DNA of 64,000 nucleotides from CAXBBB01 sp963793245. Lineage in GTDB: Bacteria; Bacteroidota; Rhodothermia; Rhodothermales; BA12. Below the pieces are notes generated by a model, which made no database searches, was not told where the DNA came from, and saw nothing but the letters and a program-made list of their open reading frames with translations. The translations under genes and the position numbers were made by a program. Shown piece by piece: positions 8,852 through 18,750 of the stretch. Numbering within the stretch: the stretch's first letter is position 1; every line of letters starts with the position of its first letter. Location of the stretch: assembly GCA_963793245.1 (NCBI GenBank), contig CAWBZG010000002.1:248001-312000 (forward strand). Reading direction: 5' to 3'.

Positions 8852-9499
8852 ATGCGTCTCGTTCTGGTCTTCTTCCTCGTCTTGTCCTCATGCGTCCAGC
8901 CTGACCCTGACGGATGGACCAGGGCGCAAGCCGCTCTCGATGCGCGGGACTACGACGCCTACGTCGCCCACTTACGCTCGGGAGCAAAAGCGGGAGACGT
9001 GCAGGCGATGAGTGACCTTGCGCCTATCCTGAAAACCGGCCACGTGCTCGATCCACGTGTCGACTATGTGGCGCACGTCATCGCGCCGGACCTGGACGAA
9101 GCCGCTTCGCTCCAGCAGCGTGTCGATCAGGCGTATCGGGACTCGCTCTTCCTCGACCCGCATCACGAGCGGGCCAATCTGCGATTCGCTGGACAGTTTG
9201 TCGCAGAAGAGGCTATGCGCCCAAAGGCTCTGGCGTACTACGATGCAGCCATCGCAGGAGGATCGGTACGGGCGATGGGAATGCGAGGCCAACTGGAGTA
9301 CTTCTTCGGCCCCGACTCGGCCCGAGGCGTGCGCTACCTCGAGCGCGCCATAGCCGAGGGTGAGGCGATGCCTTGGGCGGTGTACGTCGTTTCCGCGTAC
9401 CAGAACGAGCAAACAGCTACAGATTCAGCGCGCGCCGATCACTACATCGCGCTGCTGGAAGCCGAAGGTGTCGAAGACGCGACTGCCTTTCGATTCTGA
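8852..9499 (+). CDS. Sel1-like repeat lipoprotein
   Basis: The 215-residue product starts at ATG 8852 with a hydrophobic stretch and lipobox LSSC. The frame is open further upstream, but those 15 residues would spoil the signal. After the lipobox the chain is helical with Sel1/TPR-like spacing: AMSDLAPILKTGHVLD, then AMRPKALAYYDAAIAGGSVRAMG and ARGVRYLERAIAEGEAMPWA. Such proteins act as protein-protein scaffolds at the periplasmic face of a membrane. The partner is unknown. It is followed after 56 bases by the phosphatase gene on the same strand, possibly as one transcript. Confidence 0.72.
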   Translation: MRLVLVFFLVLSSCVQPDPDGWTRAQAALDARDYDAYVAHLRSGAKAGDVQAMSDLAPILKTGHVLDPRVDYVAHVIAPDLDEAASLQQRVDQAYRDSLFLDPHHERANLRFAGQFVAEEAMRPKALAYYDAAIAGGSVRAMGMRGQLEYFFGPDSARGVRYLERAIAEGEAMPWAVYVVSAYQNEQTATDSARADHYIALLEAEGVEDATAFRF

Positions 9500-9555
9500 T
9501 CGGTGGGCACGGGGCTGAGGGCGGGGCGTTCGACCGCTTTTCCGATCTTCCGCAT

Positions 9556-10068
9556 ATGTCTGATTCTGCTGCTCGTCCCGTTCGCGTCCTGTTCGTCTGT
9601 TTGGGCAACATCTGCCGCAGCCCGCTCGCCGAAGCGCTGTTCAGAGCACACGCACACGCGAAAGGCGTCGCCGACCACTTCGAGATCGCGTCGTCGGGAA
9701 CGGGCGATTGGCACGTGGGAAGTCCTGCCGATCCACGAACCGTCGCTGAAGCCAACCGCCACGGCATTTCTCTGGCCGAGCATGCTGCGCGCCAGGTGAC
9801 GAGCGCTGACCTATCGTACTACGATCACGTCCTGGCGATGGATAAGCGCAATCTTTCTGACGTGCTCGCCCTGGATACGGATGACGCCAATAGTCCAAAG
9901 ATCCGCCTGCTCCGCGAGTTCGACGAAGACCCCGGCGACTTCTCTGTCCCCGATCCCTACTACGGCGGTGCAGATGGATTCTCAGACGTTCAAGCCATCG
10001 TCGACCGTTCGACGCGGCGCTTGCTCGACGGATTGATGGCGCATTACGAGATGGCCGAGCAAGGATAG
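9556..10068 (+). CDS. Low-molecular-weight protein-tyrosine phosphatase
   Basis: This is a 170-residue LMW-PTP, a cytoplasmic phosphotyrosine hydrolase. The P-loop is C15-LGNIC-R21 (the CX5R signature), with the following SPLAEA. The general-acid aspartate is Asp133 in VPDPYYGG. Other conserved elements are SSGTGDWHVGSPADPRT and DHVLAMDKRN. The start at ATG 9556 is chosen because it sits directly before the beta-strand that leads into the P-loop; the open frame upstream is shared with the lipoprotein gene. In bacteria these enzymes often counteract tyrosine kinases in polysaccharide export, but no such kinase is in view. Confidence 0.92.
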   Translation: MSDSAARPVRVLFVCLGNICRSPLAEALFRAHAHAKGVADHFEIASSGTGDWHVGSPADPRTVAEANRHGISLAEHAARQVTSADLSYYDHVLAMDKRNLSDVLALDTDDANSPKIRLLREFDEDPGDFSVPDPYYGGADGFSDVQAIVDRSTRRLLDGLMAHYEMAEQG

Positions 10069-10089
10069 CGAGGCCAGCGAACCGGCTCG

Positions 10090-13000
10090 CTACAACTCGC
10101 GAACCAGGGCGACGACAGCGCGGTGACTCTCGACGCCTCCGTCCGTGTCGACGGCTTCCAGGTGCACGACATACAGGCCGATGCGCAGCGCGTCGCCGTC
10201 GTCGTCGTAGCCGTCCCACGACAGCGTTCCGCTTTGTCCGGCGAGCGTGACGCGGCGCAACTCGCGGACTTCTCGCCCTCGGTGGTCGAAAATGCGAACG
10301 CGGATGCTGTTCGACGCCCCACGCAACCGGTAGCGGATCGTGGCTACGTCCTCGAACCCGTCGGCGTCGGGGGAGAACGGAGAAGGTGAAATGGCGAGGC
10401 CGGGCTGGTCGAGATCGCTGTCTCCATCGGTGGGTGTCAGGCTGTTGCGCTGGGCGGGGGTTGCGCCATCGGTTGCGGCGGACGTGCCCCAACTCGACGC
10501 GTCGTTGGAGGAGGCCAGCGGGTCGATCTTTTCGAGCGACAGGCCGGTTCCGTCGCGCACGGCGGGGTTGTGCCAGTCGGGGGTGTAGCGGACTGAGTCG
10601 AGCGTCACGTTTTCAAACGTCGTCAGGTGGAGCAGGCGTCCGTCGTTGGGCAGGCTGAGCGTGCGGCGCTGTCCGATCAGGACTCCGTCGGCATCGGGGA
10701 AGGCGTCTAGTAAGGTGCGGTCGGGGTCTGTCGCATCGGCGTAGATGCCCGAAACGGCGTAGACAGCGGCGTAAGCGCCGGGGGCGAGCGTGGTCGGCGT
10801 GTAGACCAACCGCATCGGGACGGCGGGGCCGCGCTCGTCGCCCGAGTCGAGCAGGGTCAGGCCGTTCAAACGCAGCGCGTCGGACGAGGCGTTGTAGATC
10901 TCGAAAAAGTCGGTCTGGTCGGGCAGGCCGTCGCTGCTGACGCGAGCCGGGTCGAACAGGACTTCGGTGATGCGGAGTTCGCTCGGCTGAGGGGATCGAG
11001 CGTCCGCATCGCGGGTGACGCTGTTGGGGCGCGTCGGTGTGCCGCCCGCCGGTGCGATGCTGCTCGCCCACGTCAGCGCGCTGTTGGACGGCGCGTCAAG
11101 GTCGAGGCGTTCCAGGGACAATCCGGTCGTCGAGCGGCGGTTGGCGTCGGTCCAACTCGGCTGATAGGGGACGGCGTCGACTTCGATACCGGCGCGCAGG
11201 TCGAACAGGGCGATCCGCTCGCCGCCGTTGGCAAGACCGCTCGGTGTAACAGTCGAAACACCGATGCGAACGGCTGACGTGTCGAGATTGGAGAAGGCCG
11301 CGCGTAGGCGTCCATCGGCTGGAGCGGACGAGTCGGCGTCGTAGATCAAGGCGAACGAACGGGGTGCGATGGCGATCTCGGTGTCCAGCCGCGTGGTGTC
11401 GGTGTCGGCTCGGTCGTCTAGCGGCGACGAGGTCAACGCGACGCCGAACAGCGTGACAGGACGCTCGGTCGTGTTGAAGAACTCGACGTATTCGGGCTGG
11501 ATCGGGCCGTCATCGGCGTCGGTGTTGGGCGCGAACAGGATCTCGGTCACGACGAGGCTGCCCGCCGCCGGACGCTGCCCAAGAGGAGCGCTCGTCGCCC
11601 CAGCGAGCGCGTTGCCTCGCAGGTCACGCCAGCCCGCGATGCCGACCGTCGACGCGCCGCGAGGAGCGATCGCGATGACTCATGTCGCCTTGAACCGTGC
11701 CTACCAGCGTCTGACCATCGATCGTCAGCACGCCACCGGGCTGGACGGGTTCGGAAAAGCGGACGGCAATCGACTCCTCGGTCGTGTAATAGGCGCGAAC
11801 GACGGTGGGCCGGTCGAGGTCGGGCGCGAACTGCGTGTTGCGGCGTCCGGGTGTGGCGCCGCTCGGGTCGGTCGAGACGCGCAGGTTGGAAGGCACGCCT
11901 GGGATAGCCGGGTCAACGCGTTCGAGCGAGACGCCACTCTCGACCTGCGACGCCGTGTAGCGCAGCGTGTCGATGATCGTCGTGCCGCGCGCAATCCCGA
12001 AGCGGTCGCCGCTGTTGTTCAGGCTCGGCCACGGCGCCTGGCGGACGACCCGTGCGCCGCCAAATCCGCCGGGAAACTGGATGCGCAGCGCCGAGGTATC
12101 GGGCGCCAGGACGAGGTACCCGCCGGGCGGCAGCGTCAGGCCCGACGGCAACGCGCGCAAGGTTTCGCCGCTGTCGAACACGCTCAGCCCGTCGAGCGAG
12201 AGGGGACGATCCGTCGTGTTGAGCAACTCGGCGAACTCAGATCCGTCACTCGTTGCCGGAGCCGCCAGCACTTCGTTGACGACGATCTCGCCGGGCTGCG
12301 CGACGAAGCCGATCCGCACGTCGCGTTCGATGCGGGGCTGCGTGTTGCCTGCTGCGTCGGTCAAGTCGGTGACGATGAGTCGGTAGCCGACACCGCGCGG
12401 CAGATCAGGCGTCAGTGCCAGCCGCACCGAATCGCCTGCCGCGAGACACGTACCAATGCCGACGTTGGGAGCGTCGGCGTCGACGCCTTGCAGCATGTAG
12501 CCCGCCGCGCACGCGTCCGGGATGAACTCCGAAAAGCGCAGCCTGAGCGTGTCGGCGGCAACGCGAAGACTGATCAGGGTCGGCGCCGTCATGTCGGGTG
12601 CGAACTGCGCGTTCTGGCGCCCCGGCGTGCCCCCGCTCGGGTCAGTAGATAGAGCAAAGTTGGACGCGACGCCCGGTACCGCTGGGTCGACCCGTTCGAG
12701 GGCGACGCCCTGCTGCACCTGAGCCGACGTGTACACGAGCGAGTCGACCGCCTCGCCGCTCGACGAGAGCACGATGGTGTCGCCGCCGTTGTTGAGCGAA
12801 GGCACCGTCGATTGCACGATTCGCGATCCGTCGAATCCGTCCGGGAAGCGCGACCGCAGCACAGTGGTGTCAGACGCGATGACGACGTAGCTACCCGCTG
12901 CAAATGCTGCACTCGACGCGATGGGGCGCTGGCTGCCGGTCGCGTCGGCTAGAGCGAAGGTCGACAGGTTGAAGTCACGATCGCTGCGGTTGAACAACTC

Positions 13001-14323
13001 GACGTATTCGACTCCGCCTGCGTCTGGGCTGGCCATGAACTCATTGACGACTACTTCGCCGCGTTGGGGCGTGGACGCGCGAGCAAACTCAATCGAAGCG
13101 TTGGGTTGAACGTTTCCTGACAGGTCGGTCAGGCCCGGTGCGATGAGTCGGTAGCGCACGCCGCCGGGTAACTCGTCTTGCAGGTTGAGTCTGGCCGAGT
13201 CGCCCGCGACCGCGCCGACGCATCCGCTGCTCAGGCTGCGCGGTGGAGCGCCAGCGTCGACTCCTTCCAGCCGGTAGGCGACATCGCACGGGCGGTCGAT
13301 GCGCTCGCTGAATCTGACGCGCAGGACAAAGCCCTCCACGAGGACAGAGGCGATCGACGGCGGCGTGGTGTCGCGTTCGAGGACGAAGGTGAGCGTTGTA
13401 TCGGCGATCGCATTTCCGGCGGCGTCGCGGATGCCCGAAGCCGAAAGCTGGTAGGTGCCGTTGGCTAGATCGCCCGTTGCTACAAATGCGCTGTCGGCGG
13501 CGCCCGATGCGGGAAAGGGTGTGACGGACGCGATGCTGCCGGGCGAGAGCGCGAAGTTGGCCGCCGCCACGTCGCCGCGCTGGACGGGTTCGCTGAACGT
13601 CAGGCCGAATCCGTTTGCCTCTTCGTCGTAGCGAGCCGTCGCAATCGTGGGAGGTGTCGTGTCGGGCGGACCAGCCGATCCGTCGACCTGCACGTCGTCG
13701 AGAAAGAAACCGTCGTTGGTGCTCGCGATGTGCTTGATCCACCACCCGAACGCAGCGCTGCGGCTGTACGTGTCGTCGCTCGCCGTCAGTACCTGAGCGC
13801 CGTCGACGCTGACGGTCCAGTCGGCGCCCGCGCGCGTCACCTCGACGGTCAGCGTTTGCTCACCGTCGAGCAGCACGTCGCCGCTCGCGCCGATTTCGAC
13901 GCGGTTGTTGCTCGTCGGCAGGCCGTCTTGCCGGTACAGGCGAACTTCGGGGCTGTTGTTGGTGCCGAATTGCAGGAAATAGCCCTCGACCGCGCCTGTC
14001 AGGTCGGCTTGGTCGCTGACCAGATACACACGCGCCCCACTCGACGTGCTCAGGTTCACCTCGCGCCAGCCGATCCGAAAGCGCCACGCTCCATCGCTCA
14101 CGCCCGACGGCGTCGACAGCGCAGCAGTATCCGCTTCGGCCCGCCCGCTCAGCCGCAGTACTTGACTTGCGTCGAGTGCGGAAACGACAAATCGGCCCGC
14201 GTCACCTGACCACGTTGGGTCCGACGAGAAGTCGCCGTCCTCGAACGTGTCGACGACGGACAGCGGCTGCGCGGCCAGTGCCGGAGCGAGAAAGAGAGTC
14301 AGAAGGACAACAGCGAGGCGCAT
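10090..14323 (-). CDS. Large secreted lamin-tail/Ig-fold surface protein, split by one frameshift near 11,680
   Basis: Two adjacent frames (14323-11624 and 11678-10090) are one gene. The first frame ends inside a bacterial Ig domain and the domain continues (VIAIAPRGASTVGIAGWRDL) in the next frame. Removing one base restores 1410 residues. Order: signal peptide (1-18); a concanavalin-like region (20-230); SbsA-type Ig domains with FSEPV.....N and AGN; lamin-tail domains starting VNEFMASPD, VNEVLAAP, TEILFAPN and TEVLFDPA; and a C-terminal FlgD-like Ig domain of about 90 residues (SPSPFSPDADGFED ... LSWDGYDDDG), which in this phylum is often linked to type IX-like surface export. It is probably an adhesin or scaffold. 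The break point cannot lie further upstream, because the second frame has a TGA at 11680-11682. Confidence 0.8.
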
Positions 14324-14439
14324 CGGCAGCGGCGGTAGAGCGTGAGGCCAAACTACACGCCGCGCCCACGGATCTCGCTCCGAGGAGCCGCACGTCCGCG
14401 GGCTGCACCGTATCGACAGTAATCAGAACGTGAGGCGTG

Positions 14440-15636
14440 TTAGCCTTGCTGCCCGCGACGAATCAGGATCTCGCTCATCAACTGTGCGGTCGGGGCCAGA
14501 AAGCGTTCGTCCAGGTCGAACTCGGCGTCGTGGACCGGGTGGGCGGTTTCGGGCGAACTGCACGTGCCGACGCGGATGAAGGCGCCCGCCGTCATCTGGG
14601 TGTAGCTGGCAAAATCTTCGGCGCCCATCGACGGCAGATCGAAGCGCTTGACTGCGCTCTCGCCGACGGTATCGAGGATCGTCTGTTCGACGAGCATCAT
14701 CAAGTCCGCGTTATTGAGAACGGGTGGCGAGCCGTCGAGGAAGTCGACGATGATCTCGCAGTCGTGCAGGTTGGCGATGTGCGAGGCGGTGCGTTCGATC
14801 AGCGTGCGCATCGTTTCGCGCATTTCCATGTCGACGCAGCGGAGGGTGCCGCCGATCGTGGCTTCGCGCGGAATCACGTTGTAGGCGGTCGACGAACTCG
14901 ATATTCGGCAGGCGGTGAAGACAGCGGCGCGGCGTGCGTCGGTGCGGCGTCCGGCGAGGGCGTAGATCTGCGAGAGCAGCGTCGTGGCGACAAAGATCGT
15001 GTCGGTGACCTCGTGCGGGCGTGCCGAATGCCCGGTCGACTCGCTGCGGATCGTCAGGTCGAAGCGGTCGGTCGACGCCGTCGCGGGGCCTGTGATCAAA
15101 CCGTAGCGCCCCAATTCCGTCGCCGGGTCGACGTGGATTCCGAAGACGGCGTCCATGCCATCCAGCACGCCTTCGGCGATCATGCGCGGCGCACCCGATG
15201 GCGTGCCCTCTTCGTTGGGTTGAAAAAACACCCGAATCGTCCCGGCGATTTCGTCGCGTCTCGCATCGAGCAGGCGAGCCACGCCCAGGCCGACGGTCGT
15301 GTGCGCGTCGTGTCCGCACAGGTGCGCGACGCCGGGCGTTTGCGACGCGTACGGCACATGCTTCTGATCCTGAATCGGCAGCGCGTCAATGTCCGCCCGA
15401 TAGCCGACGAGTGGGCCGGGCCGGTTGCCCTTGATGTCGACATACGTGCCCGTTCCGGCAACCGAGATCGGCGTGAAGCCCTGATCGGCCAGCGTCTTGC
15501 GGATGAACGCTGCCGTCTCGAACTCTTCGAATCCCAGTTCGGGGTTGCGGTGGAGGTGGCGGCGAATGGCGACCAGATCGTCGTGGAGCACGCGGTCGGT
15601 CGGCGCCTGCTGGGGGCGCGGGAGAATCTCGGTCAT
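14440..15636 (-). CDS. M20-family metallo-amidohydrolase
   Basis: This 398-residue enzyme is of the M20D amidohydrolase class (hippurate/IAA-amino-acid/N-acyl-amino-acid hydrolase type) and hydrolyses an amide bond with a di-metal centre. Visible landmarks are HLHRNPELGFEE, GYRADIDALPI, LCGHDAHTTVGLG (metal ligands), FFQPNEEG (catalytic Glu), GIHVDP and PSMGAEDFASY. The dimerisation domain lies at about residues 185-300. The open frame continues to 16173, but those residues are Arg/Pro-rich shadow of the next gene, so ATG 15636 is the start. It follows a hypothetical gene by 44 bases. The exact substrate is not shown. AbgT, whose partners belong to this family, lies 15 kb away and is not linked. 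Confidence 0.9.
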   Translation of the reverse strand: MTEILPRPQQAPTDRVLHDDLVAIRRHLHRNPELGFEEFETAAFIRKTLADQGFTPISVAGTGTYVDIKGNRPGPLVGYRADIDALPIQDQKHVPYASQTPGVAHLCGHDAHTTVGLGVARLLDARRDEIAGTIRVFFQPNEEGTPSGAPRMIAEGVLDGMDAVFGIHVDPATELGRYGLITGPATASTDRFDLTIRSESTGHSARPHEVTDTIFVATTLLSQIYALAGRRTDARRAAVFTACRISSSSTAYNVIPREATIGGTLRCVDMEMRETMRTLIERTASHIANLHDCEIIVDFLDGSPPVLNNADLMMLVEQTILDTVGESAVKRFDLPSMGAEDFASYTQMTAGAFIRVGTCSSPETAHPVHDAEFDLDERFLAPTAQLMSEILIRRGQQG

Positions 15637-15680
15637 CGGCCGGATCGATTGGGAAGAGGCGCGGCAGAGGAGCGTGCCGC

Positions 15681-16397
15681 TCAGGAAAAGTACTCGACGT
15701 AGTGGAGGTTCATCTCCATCACGAGCGACTCGGGGTCGGACTCGTCGGGGAAACGGTCGCGGACGGCGCGCGTCTGCTCGTCGAACGGGACGTGGTGGCG
15801 CGCCAGATCGAACAACACCTGTGCCAGTTCCATGCGCTGATCCAGCAAGTCGAGGTCGTCGGCGACTTCGGGCGCGTCGAGCAGCGGTCGAGCGAACAGC
15901 GCGAGGTCTTCGGCGCTGGCTCCGACGGCAGGTGCGTCGGACTGGGGCGGAAACAGCTTCCGGTAGCGGTCGGCGAGCGCATCGAATGGCATCGGCTCGG
16001 CGTCCGTCGAGAGGTCGGGGCCTCCCAGGTCGTGCCAGCGCTCTTCCAGGCGGGCCAGCAGCAAGTGGAGCATCGCCGTGTCCTGCTCGTCGTGCTCGCC
16101 GGGCATCATCATCGCCTGAACGTCGGCGAACGCGCGGCGCGCCTGGGCCTCGGGCAAGCCAAATGCCGTCCACAGCAGGCGAGCCGTTTCGAGCACGAGC
16201 ACCAGTTCGTCCGGCGCCTCATCCTCCACGTCACCCTCGGCCAGCGCGACGGCCCGCTCCGAGTCGACTTCGTACGCGTCGAACAGCGGCTCGGCGAATC
16301 GAACGAGCGGATGGAAAGGGATGCCCGTCGTCTCGTCGATGAAGGCGTTCAATTCGCGCATCATGTCGGTGGGAGCGGTGTCGGTCGAGGGCGTCAT
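15681..16397 (-). CDS. Conserved-looking hypothetical protein, helical and acidic
   Basis: The 238-residue protein is helical, rich in Glu, Asp, Leu and Ala, and has no signal peptide or membrane segment. I do not recognise a domain. Distinctive stretches include MMRELNAFIDETTGIPFHPLVRFAEPLF and a C-terminal half predicted to form several helices around DALADRYRKLFPP and HYVEYFS. ATG 16397 is chosen over the outer start at 16529, because the extra 44 residues have no helix pattern. Its stop lies 44 bases before the amidohydrolase start, suggesting co-transcription. Confidence 0.65.
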   Translation of the reverse strand: MTPSTDTAPTDMMRELNAFIDETTGIPFHPLVRFAEPLFDAYEVDSERAVALAEGDVEDEAPDELVLVLETARLLWTAFGLPEAQARRAFADVQAMMMPGEHDEQDTAMLHLLLARLEERWHDLGGPDLSTDAEPMPFDALADRYRKLFPPQSDAPAVGASAEDLALFARPLLDAPEVADDLDLLDQRMELAQVLFDLARHHVPFDEQTRAVRDRFPDESDPESLVMEMNLHYVEYFS

Positions 16398-16586
16398 GGA
16401 CGGGTGGAACGGCGGGATGGAAACGCAGGGATACGCGTCAGGACGTGCGGGTTTCCTGTTGAACGTCCATGCTGAGGTGCTCTCGTACCCCATCGCGTGC
16501 TCTTCGCCGAGGCTATGCGTCGTCTGCACGTGGCGTCCATTCTTGGTGCGGTGGGATGGACGCTTGGCGGAGCGGCAGGCCAGTCG

Positions 16587-18716
16587 TCACACCAATCCGG
16601 CGCGCTTGCGCATCACCCACTCGGCAGTGAGCAGCAAGACGATGAGCACGAGGAGCGGCCACGCGTCCCACAGCGGATCGTCGATGGTCGTGGGGACGAG
16701 CGTCGGTTGGAGCAGAGGCGCTAGTTCGGCAGCGAGGGCAGGCAGTTGGTCCAACGGAACGGCGCGGCCTCCCGTCCGGGCGGCGACCTGTTGCAGCAGC
16801 GGCAGATCGGCGGTGACGTCGGCGAACTCGGCGTCGACGGGGCCGACGACGAACGATCCGGCGTCCTCGCCAATTTCGGCTCCCTCGCGGGTAGCCGTCG
16901 CAGAGAAGCGGTACGTGCCTTCGGGCAGCGTTCCGGCATCGAGTCCGTAGCGTCCGGCTCCCAGGCTCTGGAGTGTCAGCGGGAGCGTCTCGCCCCCAGG
17001 CGTCGCCACGTCGACCGAAATCTGGGCGCCGGTTACGGGCTGTCGGCTTTCGTCGTACAACGTGCCCTGCAACACGACCGGTTCGCCCGCGCCAAACACG
17101 GATTCTGTCGGACGGATGCGTAGCGCCTGTCCGTCTTCGTCCGCCGATACCCAGCGCACGACGTTGGCGACGAACGCGGGCCAGAACGCGTCGGATTGCG
17201 CCAAGGCTTCGGGCAGCGTCCGCCAGCGCCACACGCCGCCGCCGACGAGCACGAACGAGCGCGCGCGCCCGACGCGTCGCGCCGCCATCATCGGATTGTT
17301 CAGCGTCACGCCGCGTTCGTTGGTCGTCGCCAGGACCGTCGCGCCTGCCTCGGGCTGCCAGCGTGCGACCGGATAGCGAAGCGGAGGCAAGCCCAGGTCG
17401 GCGATGGGCGCTACGTCGGGCAGCGTCAGAATCGGGTGCGCGCGTCCGGCTGCGGTGACGGCGGGAAGAACTTCGACGGCGTCGGATGCGGCGCTGGACG
17501 GCGTGGCGGGCAGCAGCGGGGCGAGTGTGCGCAGGTTGCCCAGGTCGGTGCGCGCGGTTGCGAACGTCGCCAGGCCGACGCCTCCCGTTGCAGCAGCGAG
17601 CAGGCGCTGAAGGTCGGCGGTGGATGCGGCTTCGGATGGGAAACCGACGAGCACGAACGCGTCGAACGTGTCCAGCCGTGCGGGAAGCGGTCCCTCGTAG
17701 AAAGCGCCCGGCTCTTTCTGAATGCGCGTCGTCAGCGTCAGCCCGGCGTCCGATGCGAGCGCAGCGCGAACGGCGGACACGTCTGGTTCGGGCGCTCCGG
17801 CGACGAGCAAAACGCTGCGCCGGTCGTCGCGCACGTCGGCGGCGAGGCTGCGGCTGTTGTTGCGATACGTCGCTTCGCCGTCAACGCGCGACACAATCGC
17901 CGTCAGGCGTGTCGGTCCCAGAACGGTCGGCGTGAACGGCAGGTCGACCGATACGCGCGACCCGGCTGCGGGCGAAGCGATGCGTTCCGTTGCGACCGTC
18001 CGTCCGCCCAGTTGAAGCGTGACGGTCAGCGGTGTTTGGGCGTCGACGCCGTCAGCGGCGACGGTGACGCGGGCAGCGGATTCGGCTCCTAGATAGAGCA
18101 GTTCGGCAGCGTCCAGACGGGTGATGCGTACGTCGCGCTGGGCCGTCGTGTCGCCCACGGCAGCGGCGAAGAGCGGCACGCGCACGTCGTCGGCGACGTA
18201 GACCGGGTTTCGGCCCGCCGTGTAGCGCCCGTCCGTCACCAAGACGGCGGCCTGCACGTTGGCCTCGCGCAGCATCTCGCGCGGATAGGTCAGCGCGCGT
18301 CCGATGTCGGTTCGGTCGCCGGTTCGAAATAGCGTGTCGCCATCGGCCAACCGGCGCGGCGACGCGTCGAACGCGATGCGGATCGGTCGCACACCGTCGG
18401 GCAGCGCGTCGCCGAAAGCCGCGAGCAGGCTGTCGAGCCGTCCGCCCGTCAAGCTGTCGGCCAGGGCGACGCTGCGGCTGTCGTCGAGTAGCAGGGCGAC
18501 CGATGCCGGTTGCTCTTCGACCGTCGTCCGACGCAGCAGCGGTTGGGCGAGCAGGAAGAGCACCAGGGCTAGCGTCACGGCTCGGAGCGCCGTCAGCGTC
18601 CAGCGCAGGCCCGGCGTCAGCGTAGGCGTCGTCCGCCGGTAGGCCCACCACGCGACGGCGAGCGCGACGATCAGCCCGATCAACGCGATTTCCGGATGTC
18701 CGACGAGCAATCTCAT
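16587..18716 (-). CDS. Inner-membrane protein with a VWA-like periplasmic region
   Basis: This 709-residue protein has an N-terminal TM helix pair (about 8-26 and 38-62), a large extracytoplasmic region and a C-terminal helix (about 682-702) ending with RKRAGLV. The first 160 residues after the TM pair resemble a von Willebrand A fold (ALLLDDSRSVAL, then VLVTDGRYTAG), but the MIDAS DxSxS is altered to DDSRS. Later parts look like bacterial Ig folds and a glutamine-amidotransferase-like region, as in the large VWA-containing membrane proteins of Bacteroidota that work with MoxR ATPases. A MoxR gene is 4 kb away on the same strand, but a functional link is inference. Confidence 0.7.
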   Translation of the reverse strand: MRLLVGHPEIALIGLIVALAVAWWAYRRTTPTLTPGLRWTLTALRAVTLALVLFLLAQPLLRRTTVEEQPASVALLLDDSRSVALADSLTGGRLDSLLAAFGDALPDGVRPIRIAFDASPRRLADGDTLFRTGDRTDIGRALTYPREMLREANVQAAVLVTDGRYTAGRNPVYVADDVRVPLFAAAVGDTTAQRDVRITRLDAAELLYLGAESAARVTVAADGVDAQTPLTVTLQLGGRTVATERIASPAAGSRVSVDLPFTPTVLGPTRLTAIVSRVDGEATYRNNSRSLAADVRDDRRSVLLVAGAPEPDVSAVRAALASDAGLTLTTRIQKEPGAFYEGPLPARLDTFDAFVLVGFPSEAASTADLQRLLAAATGGVGLATFATARTDLGNLRTLAPLLPATPSSAASDAVEVLPAVTAAGRAHPILTLPDVAPIADLGLPPLRYPVARWQPEAGATVLATTNERGVTLNNPMMAARRVGRARSFVLVGGGVWRWRTLPEALAQSDAFWPAFVANVVRWVSADEDGQALRIRPTESVFGAGEPVVLQGTLYDESRQPVTGAQISVDVATPGGETLPLTLQSLGAGRYGLDAGTLPEGTYRFSATATREGAEIGEDAGSFVVGPVDAEFADVTADLPLLQQVAARTGGRAVPLDQLPALAAELAPLLQPTLVPTTIDDPLWDAWPLLVLIVLLLTAEWVMRKRAGLV

Positions 18717-18750
18717 CTGCCCGCCCCTCGCACGATAGTCCGCCTTCCGC

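Noticed and set aside
11369..12652. 427-residue open frame opposite the lamin-tail gene
   Set aside because: Arg/Ala/Val-rich translation with no domain; explained by the real gene on the other strand.
14437..15702. 421-residue open frame opposite the M20 amidohydrolase
   Set aside because: The amidohydrolase motifs are on the minus strand; this frame has only low-complexity Arg/Val/Asp content.
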